From positions 1 to 64,000 of the forward strand of contig CADEFT010000002.1 in the NCBI GenBank assembly GCA_902826685.1: 64,000 nucleotides of DNA, given 5' to 3'. Source of the stretch: an uncultured Acidobacteriota bacterium. Its GTDB lineage: Bacteria; Acidobacteriota; Terriglobia; Bryobacterales; Bryobacteraceae. Below are positions 16,406 through 25,011 of this stretch, in pieces (the stretch's first letter is position 1; every line of letters starts with the position of its first letter). The position numbers and the translations under genes are program-made. Below the pieces are notes generated by a model, which was given only the letters and a program-made list of their open reading frames with translations, had not been told where the DNA came from and did no database searches.

Positions 16406-17674
16406 ATGGCGGCAAGACTGCCGCTCGCGGCCTACTGGCGGCTGGTCGCGGGCAACGCTAACTTCCGGCGCTTGTGGATCGCGCAGATTGTCAGCGAACT
16501 CGGCGACTGGTTGTACACGGTCGCCGTCTATTCCCAACTGCTGAAAGCGACGGGCGGGCAGGCCAAGTCGATCGCACTCGCGTTCATCCTGCAGGAATTC
16601 CCGCAACTGCTGATCTCGCCGGTGGCTGGGGTTTTGAACGACAGGTTGAGCCGCCGCTCGCTGATGATCGTTTCCGATTGGGCGCGGGCGGCGATCGTAT
16701 CCGTGATGCTGGTGGCGCAGCTTCAGAGCTGGATCTGGTTGATGTATGTGCTGCTATTTCTGGAGACGATTTTCTGGGCGATTTTCGAGCCAGCGCGAAC
16801 GGCGGTGATTCCCAACATCGCGCGCAACGAGGAGGAAACGGTCGCCGCCAACACGCTGTCTTCCATCACATGGTCGGTCAACTTTTCGCTGGGGTTTTCC
16901 ATCGGCGGATTTCTGGCGGCGCTCGGAGGCGTGTACACGGTGTTCACGGTGAACACGTTGTCATTCGTATTGTCGGCGCTGCTGATCAGACGCATGCGTT
17001 TCGTGGAACCGCATCTCGAAGGCGTGGGAAAACTGCGCGCACGGGATCTGCTCGACTTTTCGCCGGTGGTCGAAGGAGTGCGCTATGTGTGCGCCGACTC
17101 GAAACTGCTGGCGACGCTGCTGGTGAAGATGGGGCTCGGACTGGTGGGCGCCAACTGGGTGGTGTTGACGATGCTCGGTGAGCGCAAGTTTGCCTGGGAT
17201 GCGCTGGGCGGCGCGAGTGCCGGCATGATGGGCATGAGCTTGCTGCTGTCCTTCCGGGGCCTGGGCGCGCTGGTGGGGCCGCTGGTGGGCGGGATGTTCA
17301 CCGGCGCCGGGCAGGACCGGATGCGCCTCGCGATCCTGGCGGGCTTCCTCTTCTCGGCCGCCGGATACATCGGCTTGTCGCAGGTCTCGTCGATCGCGAT
17401 GGCGGGGTTTTGCCTGGTCATCGCACATGCCGGAACGTCGCTGCAATGGGTCTATTCGACGACGCTGCTGCAATTGAATTCGGAGGACCGTTTCCGCGGG
17501 CGCGTGTTCTCGGCGGAGTTCGCGTTCATGACGATCTCGATGACGCTTTCCAGCGCGGCGGCGGGGCTGTTGATCGATTGGGGCGTGGCGCCGGAGCGCG
17601 TGGCGCTCTACATCGGGTGCTCGATGCTGGTGCCGGTGGCAATGTGGCTTTGGGCGCTGCGGTTGTGGCGATGA
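16406..17674 (+). CDS. MFS transporter
   Basis: A 422-residue integral membrane protein with about 12 hydrophobic segments. The family loop between helices 2 and 3 is visible (GVLNDRLSRRSLMIVSDW), as is the opening GDWLYTVAVYSQL typical of the enterobactin-exporter-like (MFS_3) branch of exporters. It begins 4 bases after trpS and probably shares its transcript, but no functional link to tryptophan is implied. The substrate is unknown. Confidence 0.88.
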   Translation: MAARLPLAAYWRLVAGNANFRRLWIAQIVSELGDWLYTVAVYSQLLKATGGQAKSIALAFILQEFPQLLISPVAGVLNDRLSRRSLMIVSDWARAAIVSVMLVAQLQSWIWLMYVLLFLETIFWAIFEPARTAVIPNIARNEEETVAANTLSSITWSVNFSLGFSIGGFLAALGGVYTVFTVNTLSFVLSALLIRRMRFVEPHLEGVGKLRARDLLDFSPVVEGVRYVCADSKLLATLLVKMGLGLVGANWVVLTMLGERKFAWDALGGASAGMMGMSLLLSFRGLGALVGPLVGGMFTGAGQDRMRLAILAGFLFSAAGYIGLSQVSSIAMAGFCLVIAHAGTSLQWVYSTTLLQLNSEDRFRGRVFSAEFAFMTISMTLSSAAAGLLIDWGVAPERVALYIGCSMLVPVAMWLWALRLWR

Positions 17675-17683
17675 GGCCGGCGC

Positions 17684-17701
17684 GTAGCACAATCGTGCTA
17701 C
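17684..17701. promoter_or_regulatory. Inverted repeat abutting the toxin start (candidate operator)
   Basis: GTAGCAC-AATC-GTGCTAC is a perfect 7-base-pair inverted repeat whose last base is one base before the toxin ATG at 17703. It occupies the place of a ribosome-binding site. Type II toxin-antitoxin operons are normally autorepressed through such palindromes. It could also fold in RNA and mask the start. Confidence 0.55.
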
Positions 17702-17702
17702 T

Positions 17703-18005
17703 ATGAAAGTCGTGTGGCGCGTTCAATTCTCCGACGCTGCCGTGCGTCAGTTTCGGAAGCTATCGCGAAGCGGGCAGGCGTTGATGCGTGAAGGGATTGA
17801 ACTGCACCTGTCGCGCAATAGTCCTCTGGAGCAAACGCGAAACAAGTTCAGGCTCCGAAGGTTGTCCGCGTATGCGGAATATGAACTCCGCCTTGGAGAA
17901 CATAGAGTGTTCTACCGCGTGCGGGACGGGATAGTCGATGTTGTTCTGATTGGCGAGAAGCGCGGAGACCGATTGCCGATCGAAGGAGAGGAGTTCGAGT
18001 TATGA
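17703..18005 (+). CDS. RelE/ParE-family toxin
   Basis: A 100-residue basic protein with the RelE/ParE fold pattern: an early helix (SDAAVRQFRKL), the strand pair FRLRRLSAYAEYELRLGEHRVFYRV and the C-terminal strand VDVVLIGEKRG. RelE members cleave mRNA on the ribosome and ParE members inhibit gyrase; the sequence does not tell which. It precedes and overlaps the antitoxin by 4 bases (ATGA). That is the reverse of the more common antitoxin-first order. Confidence 0.85.
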   Translation: MKVVWRVQFSDAAVRQFRKLSRSGQALMREGIELHLSRNSPLEQTRNKFRLRRLSAYAEYELRLGEHRVFYRVRDGIVDVVLIGEKRGDRLPIEGEEFEL

Positions 18006-18238
18006 AGGTTGAGAGCTTGCGCGAAGTAAAGAACAATCTCAGCAGCGTCATCGAAGAATTGCGCGGCACGGGTCCCGTTGTGATCACCAAGAACGGTAAG
18101 AGCCGGGCGATACTCCTGCCTGTCGACGACTCAACCGACCTGGAGAGTCTGATTCTATCGGCGAGTCCGCGATTCTGGGATCTGTTCGACTCCGCCGCGT
18201 CCAAGACGCGCAAGTGGACGCCTCTCGACAAGTTGTAG
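18002..18238 (+). CDS. Phd/YefM-family antitoxin
   Basis: A 78-residue protein with the Phd/YefM N-terminal DNA-binding pattern (VESLREVKNNLSSVIEELRG, VVITKNGKSRAILLPVDD). An acidic then basic C-terminus would bind and neutralise the toxin. It is translationally coupled to the toxin by the ATGA overlap. The expected role is autorepression from the palindrome just upstream of the toxin. Confidence 0.87.
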   Translation: MKVESLREVKNNLSSVIEELRGTGPVVITKNGKSRAILLPVDDSTDLESLILSASPRFWDLFDSAASKTRKWTPLDKL

Positions 18239-18260
18239 CCGCGCGGGTGTACCGGTACGC

Positions 18261-18266
18261 TACCCT
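18261..18266 (+). promoter_or_regulatory. TANNNT box 6 bases before the FKBP start
   Basis: TACCCT ends 6 bases before the ATG at 18273, with no Shine-Dalgarno sequence between. It fits a -10 element of a leaderless transcript. A 10-base palindrome, GTACCGGTAC (18249-18258), lies just upstream. Confidence 0.35.
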
Positions 18267-18272
18267 AAGTAG

Positions 18273-19046
18273 ATGCGATTGTTGTTGGCCTTCTTGCCGG
18301 CGGTGTTAGCCGCTCAGACTCCAGCGGCCGCTCCCAAACCGGCTCCGGCTGTCAAGCCGAAGCCCGTGGTTGCGGCCAAGCCGGCAGCCGGGCCGAAACC
18401 GGCGGCGGCGGTCAAGCGCCCGGTGCCCGCCGCAAAGCCCGCTCCGGCGGCGGCACTAAACACCGACGATGAGAAAACCATCTACGCGCTCGGGCTTTCG
18501 ATTTTCCGTTCCATTACGCCCTTCGATCTGTCTCCGGCGGAGCTAGAAGTTCTGAAGCGCGCGCTTTCCGACGCCCATGCCGGCAAGCCCGCAGTCGAAC
18601 TCAACGAGTGGGGGCCGAAGATGCAGGGCCTCAGCCAGGCGCGTTCGGAGCGTGTGAAAGAGCGTGAGAAAGCCTCCTCCGCGGCATTTCTTCAGAAGGC
18701 CGCGACCGAGCCGGGTGTGGTGAAGACCGATACCGGTCTGGTCTACAAGGAATTGACGCCCGGCACCGGCAATTCACCGGAGCCGACCAGTACGGTGAAG
18801 GTCCACTATCGCGGGACGCTGGTGAACGGCTCCGAATTCGATAGTTCCTACAAGCGGAACGAACCCGCCGAATTCGCGCTGAACCGCGTGGTGAAGTGCT
18901 GGACCGAAGGTTTGCAAAAGATGAAGCCCGGCGGCAAGTCGCGGCTGGTGTGTCCGGCGGAACTGGCGTATGGCGACCAGGGCCGTCCATCGATTCCCCC
19001 CGGCGCGGCGCTGATCTTCGAAGTGGAGTTGTTGGAAGTGAAGTAG
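18273..19046 (+). CDS. Exported FKBP-type peptidyl-prolyl isomerase
   Basis: A 257-residue protein: signal peptide (MRLLLAFLPAVLAAQ), an Ala/Lys/Pro-rich tether (about 16-65), a helical FKBP-N dimerisation domain (about 70-145) and a C-terminal FKBP domain (about 155-257). Family landmarks are VKVHYRGTLVNGSEFDSSY, WTEGLQKMKPGGKSRLVCP, AYGDQG and IPPGAALIFEVELLEV. It would catalyse proline isomerisation during folding of envelope proteins, like FkpA or Mip. The Lys/Pro tether may contact the cell wall. It is followed by about 140 bases without a gene. Confidence 0.93.
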   Translation: MRLLLAFLPAVLAAQTPAAAPKPAPAVKPKPVVAAKPAAGPKPAAAVKRPVPAAKPAPAAALNTDDEKTIYALGLSIFRSITPFDLSPAELEVLKRALSDAHAGKPAVELNEWGPKMQGLSQARSERVKEREKASSAAFLQKAATEPGVVKTDTGLVYKELTPGTGNSPEPTSTVKVHYRGTLVNGSEFDSSYKRNEPAEFALNRVVKCWTEGLQKMKPGGKSRLVCPAELAYGDQGRPSIPPGAALIFEVELLEVK

Positions 19047-19188
19047 GGTATGGATTCTCCCAAACAAATGTGTCTTTCGTTTGAAGACTCGCGCATGTTG
19101 GGGGCTGACGTGAGCGGGTGTTCGAACTGAGTTATCGGCTCGCAAGAGATTGGTTGCCAGAAGGCTGGAGGGTCCAGGGCCATCGTCC

Positions 19189-20151
19189 ATGTACAGGGTA
19201 CGTCTTCGCTTTCGCGTCCAGAAGAAACTCAATATCGGCGACGCCAAACAGACACTAGCGATTGGCGGGCGTGATGTCGTGCTCTCAGGGTTACCCAACC
19301 CTAAAGACTCGAAGCCGATCAAGGAGTGCCAATGGCTAGTCTTGAACACCCGAGGGTTTTCTTCCGAGGAGGAGGCGCGTGATTTCGGGCAGAAACTGCG
19401 TGTAGCGCTCGAAGTTTCATCGGTCGGCACCCGGCTCGGCGTTGATCCTGGGCGTGACCTGGCAACATGCGCCTTCAGCCAGAGCATTCACCAGATGCTA
19501 AAGGAGCAGTTCGGATGCACGCTTCGGAGCAATGTTCACGGCCTTGACGTATTCGCGGATGATCCGAACGTGGTTATCTTCTCGAGCGAAGCCCAAGCTT
19601 CGGTAACAGCGAATCCCGATGACTTTGTGGCTGGGCTTGCCGAACTCCATGCCACCGCTGCGACCATACCGCAGCGCGTGGCTGATGTCGTCCTGCTCCT
19701 GAATTTTGCTCTGATGCGGTCCGAACCAGTGGCGCAGATTGTCTTCGCCGTCTCAGCCGTAGAAATGCTCGGACAAGAGGAGACTTGGTCCGAGAATCAG
19801 AAGCGTCTGCTGCGCGACTTGGCGCGGGCCGCCACTCAGTCGTCGATCGGCAGCGAGGAGGAATGCCATGAAGTATCCGAATCAATATTGAGAAGCCTGC
19901 ACCGCCTTACTCTTCGTCAGGGAGTGTTTCGGCTGCTCGACCGCCTCGGCCTCGCTCACCTCAAGAGGCCTTGGGACGCGCTCTACGCGGAGCGCAGCAC
20001 GCTCGTTCACGGTCTCGCACCAAAGCCTGGGGCGGACTACAGCGATCTTGCCTGGCGCACCGTAAATCTTTGCGGCCAGATTCTACTCAAGGTTGTCGCG
20101 GCAGAATTGCCTGGTGCGGATAGGCATGCAGACAAGATGTATCCGATTTAG
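19189..20151 (+). CDS. Probable HEPN (Apea-like) domain protein
   Basis: A 320-residue soluble protein with no signal peptide. The C-terminal half looks like an Apea-like HEPN domain: a helix with a conserved glutamate (IVFAVSAVEMLGQEE) and, near the end, ALYAERSTLVHG with the HEPN Rx4H motif (Arg269, His274). HEPN proteins are often metal-independent RNases in anti-phage or toxin systems. The N-terminal half (about 1-130) is unrecognised. The ATG start is chosen over an in-frame TTG 39 bases upstream. It stands alone, between the FKBP gene and a small exported protein, close to the toxin-antitoxin pair. GC content looks lower than in neighbours. Confidence 0.6.
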   Translation: MYRVRLRFRVQKKLNIGDAKQTLAIGGRDVVLSGLPNPKDSKPIKECQWLVLNTRGFSSEEEARDFGQKLRVALEVSSVGTRLGVDPGRDLATCAFSQSIHQMLKEQFGCTLRSNVHGLDVFADDPNVVIFSSEAQASVTANPDDFVAGLAELHATAATIPQRVADVVLLLNFALMRSEPVAQIVFAVSAVEMLGQEETWSENQKRLLRDLARAATQSSIGSEEECHEVSESILRSLHRLTLRQGVFRLLDRLGLAHLKRPWDALYAERSTLVHGLAPKPGADYSDLAWRTVNLCGQILLKVVAAELPGADRHADKMYPI

Positions 20152-20288
20152 AGGCAGCTTCTGCGTCGCCGGATCGCCCATGCAACGTGCAAGTGAAATC
20201 GAGCGACGCTCAAGGAGATCGCGGTCGATCCCTTCGTTCACATCAACCCTCACGCAATGATGCCCAAAGAAATTCGGATTGCGTCTGA

Positions 20289-20294
20289 TATGCT
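20289..20294 (+). promoter_or_regulatory. TANNNT box 6 bases before a GTG start
   Basis: TATGCT ends 6 bases before the GTG at 20301; the gap is GCTCCC with no ribosome-binding site. It fits a -10 box of a leaderless transcript. Confidence 0.35.
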
Positions 20295-20300
20295 GCTCCC

Positions 20301-20744
20301 GTGATTCTTCTCGCGCTCCTTGCCTTCGCAGCCGCCTCGCCGCCATTCGACATCACGGAAGCGAAGACCTTCTCCTTTGGAGACGTGACCGCGAAGTCGA
20401 AGACTTCGGCCGTGCATGCCGACCGGCTAATCCCCGTGGTCCGCGAACGCATCGCCGCCCGCTTTCGGACGCTGGGCCTGACGGAAACCGCCAGCAACGG
20501 CGACCTCCGGATCACCGCGAGCCTTACGGTAGAAAGCGACCGGCGTCCCGCCTACCGCAAAAGGCGGTCGCATCCCTACGACTACCGTGGACGCCTGCTG
20601 ATCTTGATTCGTGCCGGCAAGGACAACGCGCTGGTCTGGGAGAAATTCCCGTCGTTCTCCGAGGACGAAGCGAAGCGCTTCGAGGAGCGTCTGCACCACC
20701 ACGTCGACCGGGCGATCGCCGGCTTCCCCTCGAAGTCGAACTGA
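20301..20744 (+). CDS. Small exported protein, DUF4136-like
   Basis: A 147-residue protein starting with GTG and a short signal peptide (ILLALLAFAAASPP). The layout resembles DUF4136-type lipoprotein-like domains: TKTFSFG-like first strand (AKTFSFGDVTA), then RIAARFRTLGLTET followed by DLRITASLTVES and a C-terminal helix KRFEERLHHHVDRAIAGFP. The usual lipobox cysteine is absent. Function unknown. It is convergent with the DUF1501 gene, 13 bases away. Confidence 0.6.
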   Translation: MILLALLAFAAASPPFDITEAKTFSFGDVTAKSKTSAVHADRLIPVVRERIAARFRTLGLTETASNGDLRITASLTVESDRRPAYRKRRSHPYDYRGRLLILIRAGKDNALVWEKFPSFSEDEAKRFEERLHHHVDRAIAGFPSKSN

Positions 20745-20757
20745 ACGATCCGCAGGC

Positions 20758-22209
20758 TCAGGCGATGATCTTTTTGTGCACCGCGCCGGCGACGTCGGTT
20801 AAGCGGAAGTCGCGGCCCGCGTAGCGGTAAGTCAACTTCTCATGGTCGAAGCCTAGCAGGTGCAGCACGGTCGCATGCAAATCGTGAATGTGCATGCGAT
20901 CCTCGACGGCGTGATAGCCGATGTCGTCGGTGGCGCCATAGACAAAGCCCGGTTTCAACCCGCCACCCGCCATCCAAACGGTGTAGCCGTAAGGATTGTG
21001 GTCGCGCCCGTCATTGCCTTGTGAAACCGGAGTGCGCCCGAATTCGCCGGCCCAGATCACCAGCGTATCCTTCAGCATTCCATGCGCGTCCAGGTCGCGG
21101 ATGAGACCGGCGATGGGCTTATCCACTTCCTTGGCATTCTCGTTGTGCTTTTCAAAAAGCTGGCCATGCTGATCCCACTTATAGCTGTGGGTACATTGCA
21201 CGAACCGCACGCCGCGCTCGGATAGACGGCGCGCCAAAAGACATTGCCATCCGAAATCGCGGGTGGGCTCTTCGTCCATGCCGTACAGCTTGCGGGTCGC
21301 TTCGGACTCCTTTTCCACCTGGAAAGCTTCCGGCGCTTCGCTCTGCATACGGAAGGCGAGTTCGAAATTCTTGATGCGCGCTTCCAGTTCGGGGTCGGCG
21401 GAACGCAGCGCCTGATGGCGCCGGTTGATGTTCTGGATCATGTCCAGTTCAAACCGCTGCTGATCGGGCGAGAAGCCTTTACGCAACAGGTACTCGATCG
21501 GCTCTTTTTCAATGTCGTCGACCTTCAGGCCGGAGTTGCCGATTGCGGTGCCCTGATAGGCGCCCGGCAGGAAAGCTGAACTCCAGTTCTTGGCGCCGCC
21601 GTGGGAGAGCGCGGGTTTGATGGTGATGAAGCCGGGCAGGTTCTGATTCTCGCTGCCGAGGCCGTAGACGGTCCACGCACCGAGAGCCGGGCGCACGAAG
21701 GTGCTGGAGCCCGTAAAGGTTTGGAGCAGGGCGGCGCCGTGATCCACGCCTTCGCCGACCACCGATTTGACGATGGTGAGCTTGTCCACCACCTCGCGCA
21801 CATTCGGGAACAGGTCGCTGACGGGAATGCCGCTCTGGCCGCCGGGCCGGAATTCCCATGGTGATTTCATCAGCGCGCCGGGCGGTCCATCGGCGAAGGC
21901 GAGGGGGCGCTTGAACGGCAGTGGCTTGCCATGATCGCGCACCAGGCGTTCCTTGAAATCGAACGTGTCGATGGAGGACGGTCCGCCGTGCATGAACAGG
22001 AAGATGACTCGCTTGGCCTTGGGTGCGAAATGAGGCGTACGAGGGGCGAGCGGATTGGCGGAATCGCCGGTGGTGGCGCCTTGGAGCATGGCCTGCAGCC
22101 CGAGATATCCAAAGCCGCAGGCGGCCGCCCGCAGCGCCGCGCGGCGCGACACCGGCTTTTCCGGACGATGATAGAGCGAGCGAAGAGCGTTATCAGTCCA
22201 CATAGACAA
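20758..22209 (-). CDS. DUF1501 protein with twin-arginine leader
   Basis: A 483-residue sulfatase/alkaline-phosphatase-superfamily-like protein. A Tat-type leader (VSRRAALRAAACGFGYLG) starts after about 20 residues, followed by FLFMHGGPSSIDTFDFK and the C-terminal WAGEFGRTPVSQGNDGRDHN. These are the hallmarks of DUF1501. Members are abundant in Planctomycetes and Acidobacteria, nearly always beside DUF1549/DUF1553 cytochromes, as here (17-base overlap with the upstream gene). The biochemical role is not established; export and the partnership suggest a periplasmic degradative or redox complex. Confidence 0.92.
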   Translation of the reverse strand: MSMWTDNALRSLYHRPEKPVSRRAALRAAACGFGYLGLQAMLQGATTGDSANPLAPRTPHFAPKAKRVIFLFMHGGPSSIDTFDFKERLVRDHGKPLPFKRPLAFADGPPGALMKSPWEFRPGGQSGIPVSDLFPNVREVVDKLTIVKSVVGEGVDHGAALLQTFTGSSTFVRPALGAWTVYGLGSENQNLPGFITIKPALSHGGAKNWSSAFLPGAYQGTAIGNSGLKVDDIEKEPIEYLLRKGFSPDQQRFELDMIQNINRRHQALRSADPELEARIKNFELAFRMQSEAPEAFQVEKESEATRKLYGMDEEPTRDFGWQCLLARRLSERGVRFVQCTHSYKWDQHGQLFEKHNENAKEVDKPIAGLIRDLDAHGMLKDTLVIWAGEFGRTPVSQGNDGRDHNPYGYTVWMAGGGLKPGFVYGATDDIGYHAVEDRMHIHDLHATVLHLLGFDHEKLTYRYAGRDFRLTDVAGAVHKKIIA

Positions 22210-24988
22210 ACTCGTTTGAGGCCAGCAGGGCGCGGCACAGGCTTTGCCATGCGTTCCGGTTGGCGTCCGGTCCGGGGTACTTCTGTTCGAACCGGGTGAT
22301 ATAAGTGAGGTCGTCGTCCACCTCTTCCGGGGCGGGGCGGCGATTGACGGCGCGCAGGTACAGACGCTCGACGCGCTGCGGGCCGGTGAGTCCGCTCTCT
22401 TTCAGCAATTGACCGGCCAGGTTCTGGCTGCGCTCGGTGAGGAACGCGGAGTTCATCATGAACAAAGTCTGCGGCGCGACGTTGGTGGAGATGCGCCGGC
22501 CCTGTACGGTAGTAGCGTCGCCGAAGTCGTAAAGATTAAGCAGCGTCGGCAGATTGGCGCGGCGCAGCGGCAGGTAGACGGTGCGGAGTTTCTGCGTATC
22601 GGGGTTAATCGAGAGGCGGTCCTGGTTATTCTCGCCGTCTGTGCCGAAACCCGATTGCAGCGTGCCGCCCATCTTCAGATCGAGCGATCCATCCACGGCG
22701 AGAAGACCGTCGCGCAGCTCTTCGACGGCCAGACGGCGGCGGAAGAATCGCGAGAGGAGCCGGTTCTCCGGATCCGCCTTCAGCGCTTCACCGCTCACGT
22801 TCGACGACATCTGGTAGGTGCTCGACAGCATGATGAGCCGGTGCATTTCCTTGAAAGACCAGCCGCCTTCGACAAACCGCGCCGTCAGGTAATCGAGCAG
22901 TTCGGGATGCGTCGGCTTTTCGCCCATTTTGCCGAAGTTGTCGGGAGTGCGCACAATGCCTTCGCCGAAATGCCAATGCCAAATGCGATTGGCGATGACG
23001 CGCGTGGCCAGCGGATTGTCCTTGGAGGTCAACCATTCGGCGAGTTCCAGGCGGCCGCTGCCGGTGGGTGACGGCTTGGGGTCGGAAGCCTTGGAAAGAA
23101 TCAGCGGGAAGGCCTTTGGCGCGTCTTCGCCTTCGCTGTTGTAGTCGCCGCGAATGAAGACTTTCTGCGACACGGATGAGTCTTCGTCCTGCACCGCGCA
23201 TGCCATGTCGGGCTCGGGCGGCTTCGTCTTTTGCAGATGTTCGAGTTCGGCCTGCAGCTTTGCCAACGCGGCCTTGGCGTTCGGGGAAAACACCGCATCC
23301 TGGTCCTTCTTGCCGAGCGCGAACGGGCCGATCTTGCCGTCGATATACACGTCGTAGAAGAAGCCATCCTCTTCCGCCTTGAAATCGGGCTTGGGCGGAG
23401 GCGGCATGTTCTTTTCGGCCAGCATGCGACGGGCGTGCTCTCGCCACTTGTGCAGCTTCTGGGTCCATTTTTCGAGAGTGGCGGTGTATCGCGCCTGGTA
23501 CCGGGCGGCCACTTCGGCGGCGTTGGAACCGGTGGCCGCGGCCCAATCGTCAAAGTGCGGCTTGGTACGCGGATCGGTCTTCAGATAGCTGACCCAACGT
23601 CCAAGCACGCGCCCCTGCAAATGCTTTTCCGCCGCCACCTCTTCGACACGGGCTCCTTGTATGACCCGGCGGGCGGCGAGCATGTATTCGGCCAGCCGCG
23701 GCGTCAGATCCTTGTTGTAGCGCTCCTTCTCTTCGTCCACCAGATCGTCGATCTTCATTTTCATCTCATCGATGCGATCTTCATGCCGGCTGTAGCTCGC
23801 ATATTGTTCGCGCGGAACCAAAGGCGTGAACAGCAGCTTTGAAACGTGCGTTTCGGAGTCCTTGAAGCTTTTGGTGTTGGCGAAGAAGTTGATGAACGAG
23901 TAGTAGTCGCGGGTCAGCAAGGGGTCGAACTTGTGATCGTGGCAGCGCGCGCAGGAAAGCGTCACGCCCAGCAGGCCGCGGCTCATGACGTCCACCTGCT
24001 CGTCGTAGACGTCGTAGAGCATTTTCTTTTTATCCTGCTGCGCGATGGCTTTGGCGCCCAAGGCGAGAAAGCCCGTGGCCACGATGCCCTGCGGATAGAC
24101 GGTATCGCGCCGCATCAGGTCGCCGGCGATTTGCTCGCGCACGAAGCGGTCATACGGCATGTCGGAGTTGAAGGCTTCGATCACGTAATCGCGATAGCGC
24201 CAGGCGTAGGGATAGCGATGGTCTTCGTCGTTGCCGGTGGAGTCGGCGTAGCGGGCCACATCGAGCCAGTGACGGCCCCAGCGTTCGCCATAACGCGGAG
24301 AATCAAGCAGCCGGTCCACCACCTTTTCGAAAGCCCGTGGCGACTCATCGGCCAGAAAATCGGCGATTTCTTTTTCGTTGGGCGGCAAGCCGGTGAGGTC
24401 GAAGGTGGCGCGCCGCAGCAGCGTCAACCTGGCGGCGGGCGGGGCGGGGGCGAGTCCTTTCGCTTCGAGGCCCGCGAGGATGAACCGGTCAATCGGCGAC
24501 TTCACCCACGCCTGGTTTCGCACCACCGGAGCGCCGGGTTTGACCACCGGCTGAAAGGCCCAGAACGATTTCTCTTCCGGTGAAAAATTCCGTCCGCCCT
24601 TGCGGACGATGGATTTCGCGACGGCGGTGGAACCGGCGCCCGGCCACGGAGCGCCCATCTTGACCCACGCGGTAAGCGCGGCGATTTCTTCGGCGCTCAG
24701 CTTGCCCGTGGGCGGCATCTTCAGCCGGCCTTCATAGCTCACCGCCTGTAACAGCAGGCTCGCTTCCGGGCTCTCTTTCGAAACCAACGGGCCGGCTCCG
24801 CTCGCGGCTTTGAAAGCCTCCGCCGTGCTCAAATCGAGTCCGGACGTTTTCACATTGCCGTTGTGGCAAGCCTGGCACTTGGTGGCGAGCACCGGCCGGA
24901 CCTTTTTTTCGAAGAACTCGATTTCGGCTGCATTTTGCGCCAGCATTGAAGCGGCGGTGAGAAGGCCGGACAAAAACGTTCGCGTCAT
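22193..24988 (-). CDS. PSCyt1/DUF1549/DUF1553 cytochrome protein
   Basis: A 931-residue exported protein. The ATG at 24988 is preferred because AGGA sits 8 bases upstream and a signal peptide (MTRTFLSGLLTAASMLAQ) follows; a TTG further up would add 6 residues. The PSCyt1 haem site CQACH is at residues 38-42. Next come DUF1549 (FDLTGLPPNEKEIADFL), a second CxxCH (CARCHDHKFDPL, near 345) and DUF1553 (LAEWLTSKDNPLATRVIANR, then NTLFMMNSAFL-like ending). It likely passes electrons in the periplasm with its DUF1501 partner. The substrate is unknown. Confidence 0.92.
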   Translation of the reverse strand: MTRTFLSGLLTAASMLAQNAAEIEFFEKKVRPVLATKCQACHNGNVKTSGLDLSTAEAFKAASGAGPLVSKESPEASLLLQAVSYEGRLKMPPTGKLSAEEIAALTAWVKMGAPWPGAGSTAVAKSIVRKGGRNFSPEEKSFWAFQPVVKPGAPVVRNQAWVKSPIDRFILAGLEAKGLAPAPPAARLTLLRRATFDLTGLPPNEKEIADFLADESPRAFEKVVDRLLDSPRYGERWGRHWLDVARYADSTGNDEDHRYPYAWRYRDYVIEAFNSDMPYDRFVREQIAGDLMRRDTVYPQGIVATGFLALGAKAIAQQDKKKMLYDVYDEQVDVMSRGLLGVTLSCARCHDHKFDPLLTRDYYSFINFFANTKSFKDSETHVSKLLFTPLVPREQYASYSRHEDRIDEMKMKIDDLVDEEKERYNKDLTPRLAEYMLAARRVIQGARVEEVAAEKHLQGRVLGRWVSYLKTDPRTKPHFDDWAAATGSNAAEVAARYQARYTATLEKWTQKLHKWREHARRMLAEKNMPPPPKPDFKAEEDGFFYDVYIDGKIGPFALGKKDQDAVFSPNAKAALAKLQAELEHLQKTKPPEPDMACAVQDEDSSVSQKVFIRGDYNSEGEDAPKAFPLILSKASDPKPSPTGSGRLELAEWLTSKDNPLATRVIANRIWHWHFGEGIVRTPDNFGKMGEKPTHPELLDYLTARFVEGGWSFKEMHRLIMLSSTYQMSSNVSGEALKADPENRLLSRFFRRRLAVEELRDGLLAVDGSLDLKMGGTLQSGFGTDGENNQDRLSINPDTQKLRTVYLPLRRANLPTLLNLYDFGDATTVQGRRISTNVAPQTLFMMNSAFLTERSQNLAGQLLKESGLTGPQRVERLYLRAVNRRPAPEEVDDDLTYITRFEQKYPGPDANRNAWQSLCRALLASNEFVYVD

Positions 24989-25011
24989 AGCACCCGTCCT
25001 TCTCAATTATC

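Noticed and set aside
19047..19188. Weak hairpins after the FKBP gene, such as CAAAC/GTTTG near 19064-19083
   Set aside because: Stems are short and no T run follows, so they do not support a terminator call.
20083..20346. Minus-strand open frame of 87 codons across the gap before the DUF4136-like gene
   Set aside because: No recognisable domain, no ribosome-binding site, and it overlaps two real genes. The gap itself holds only the TATGCT box.
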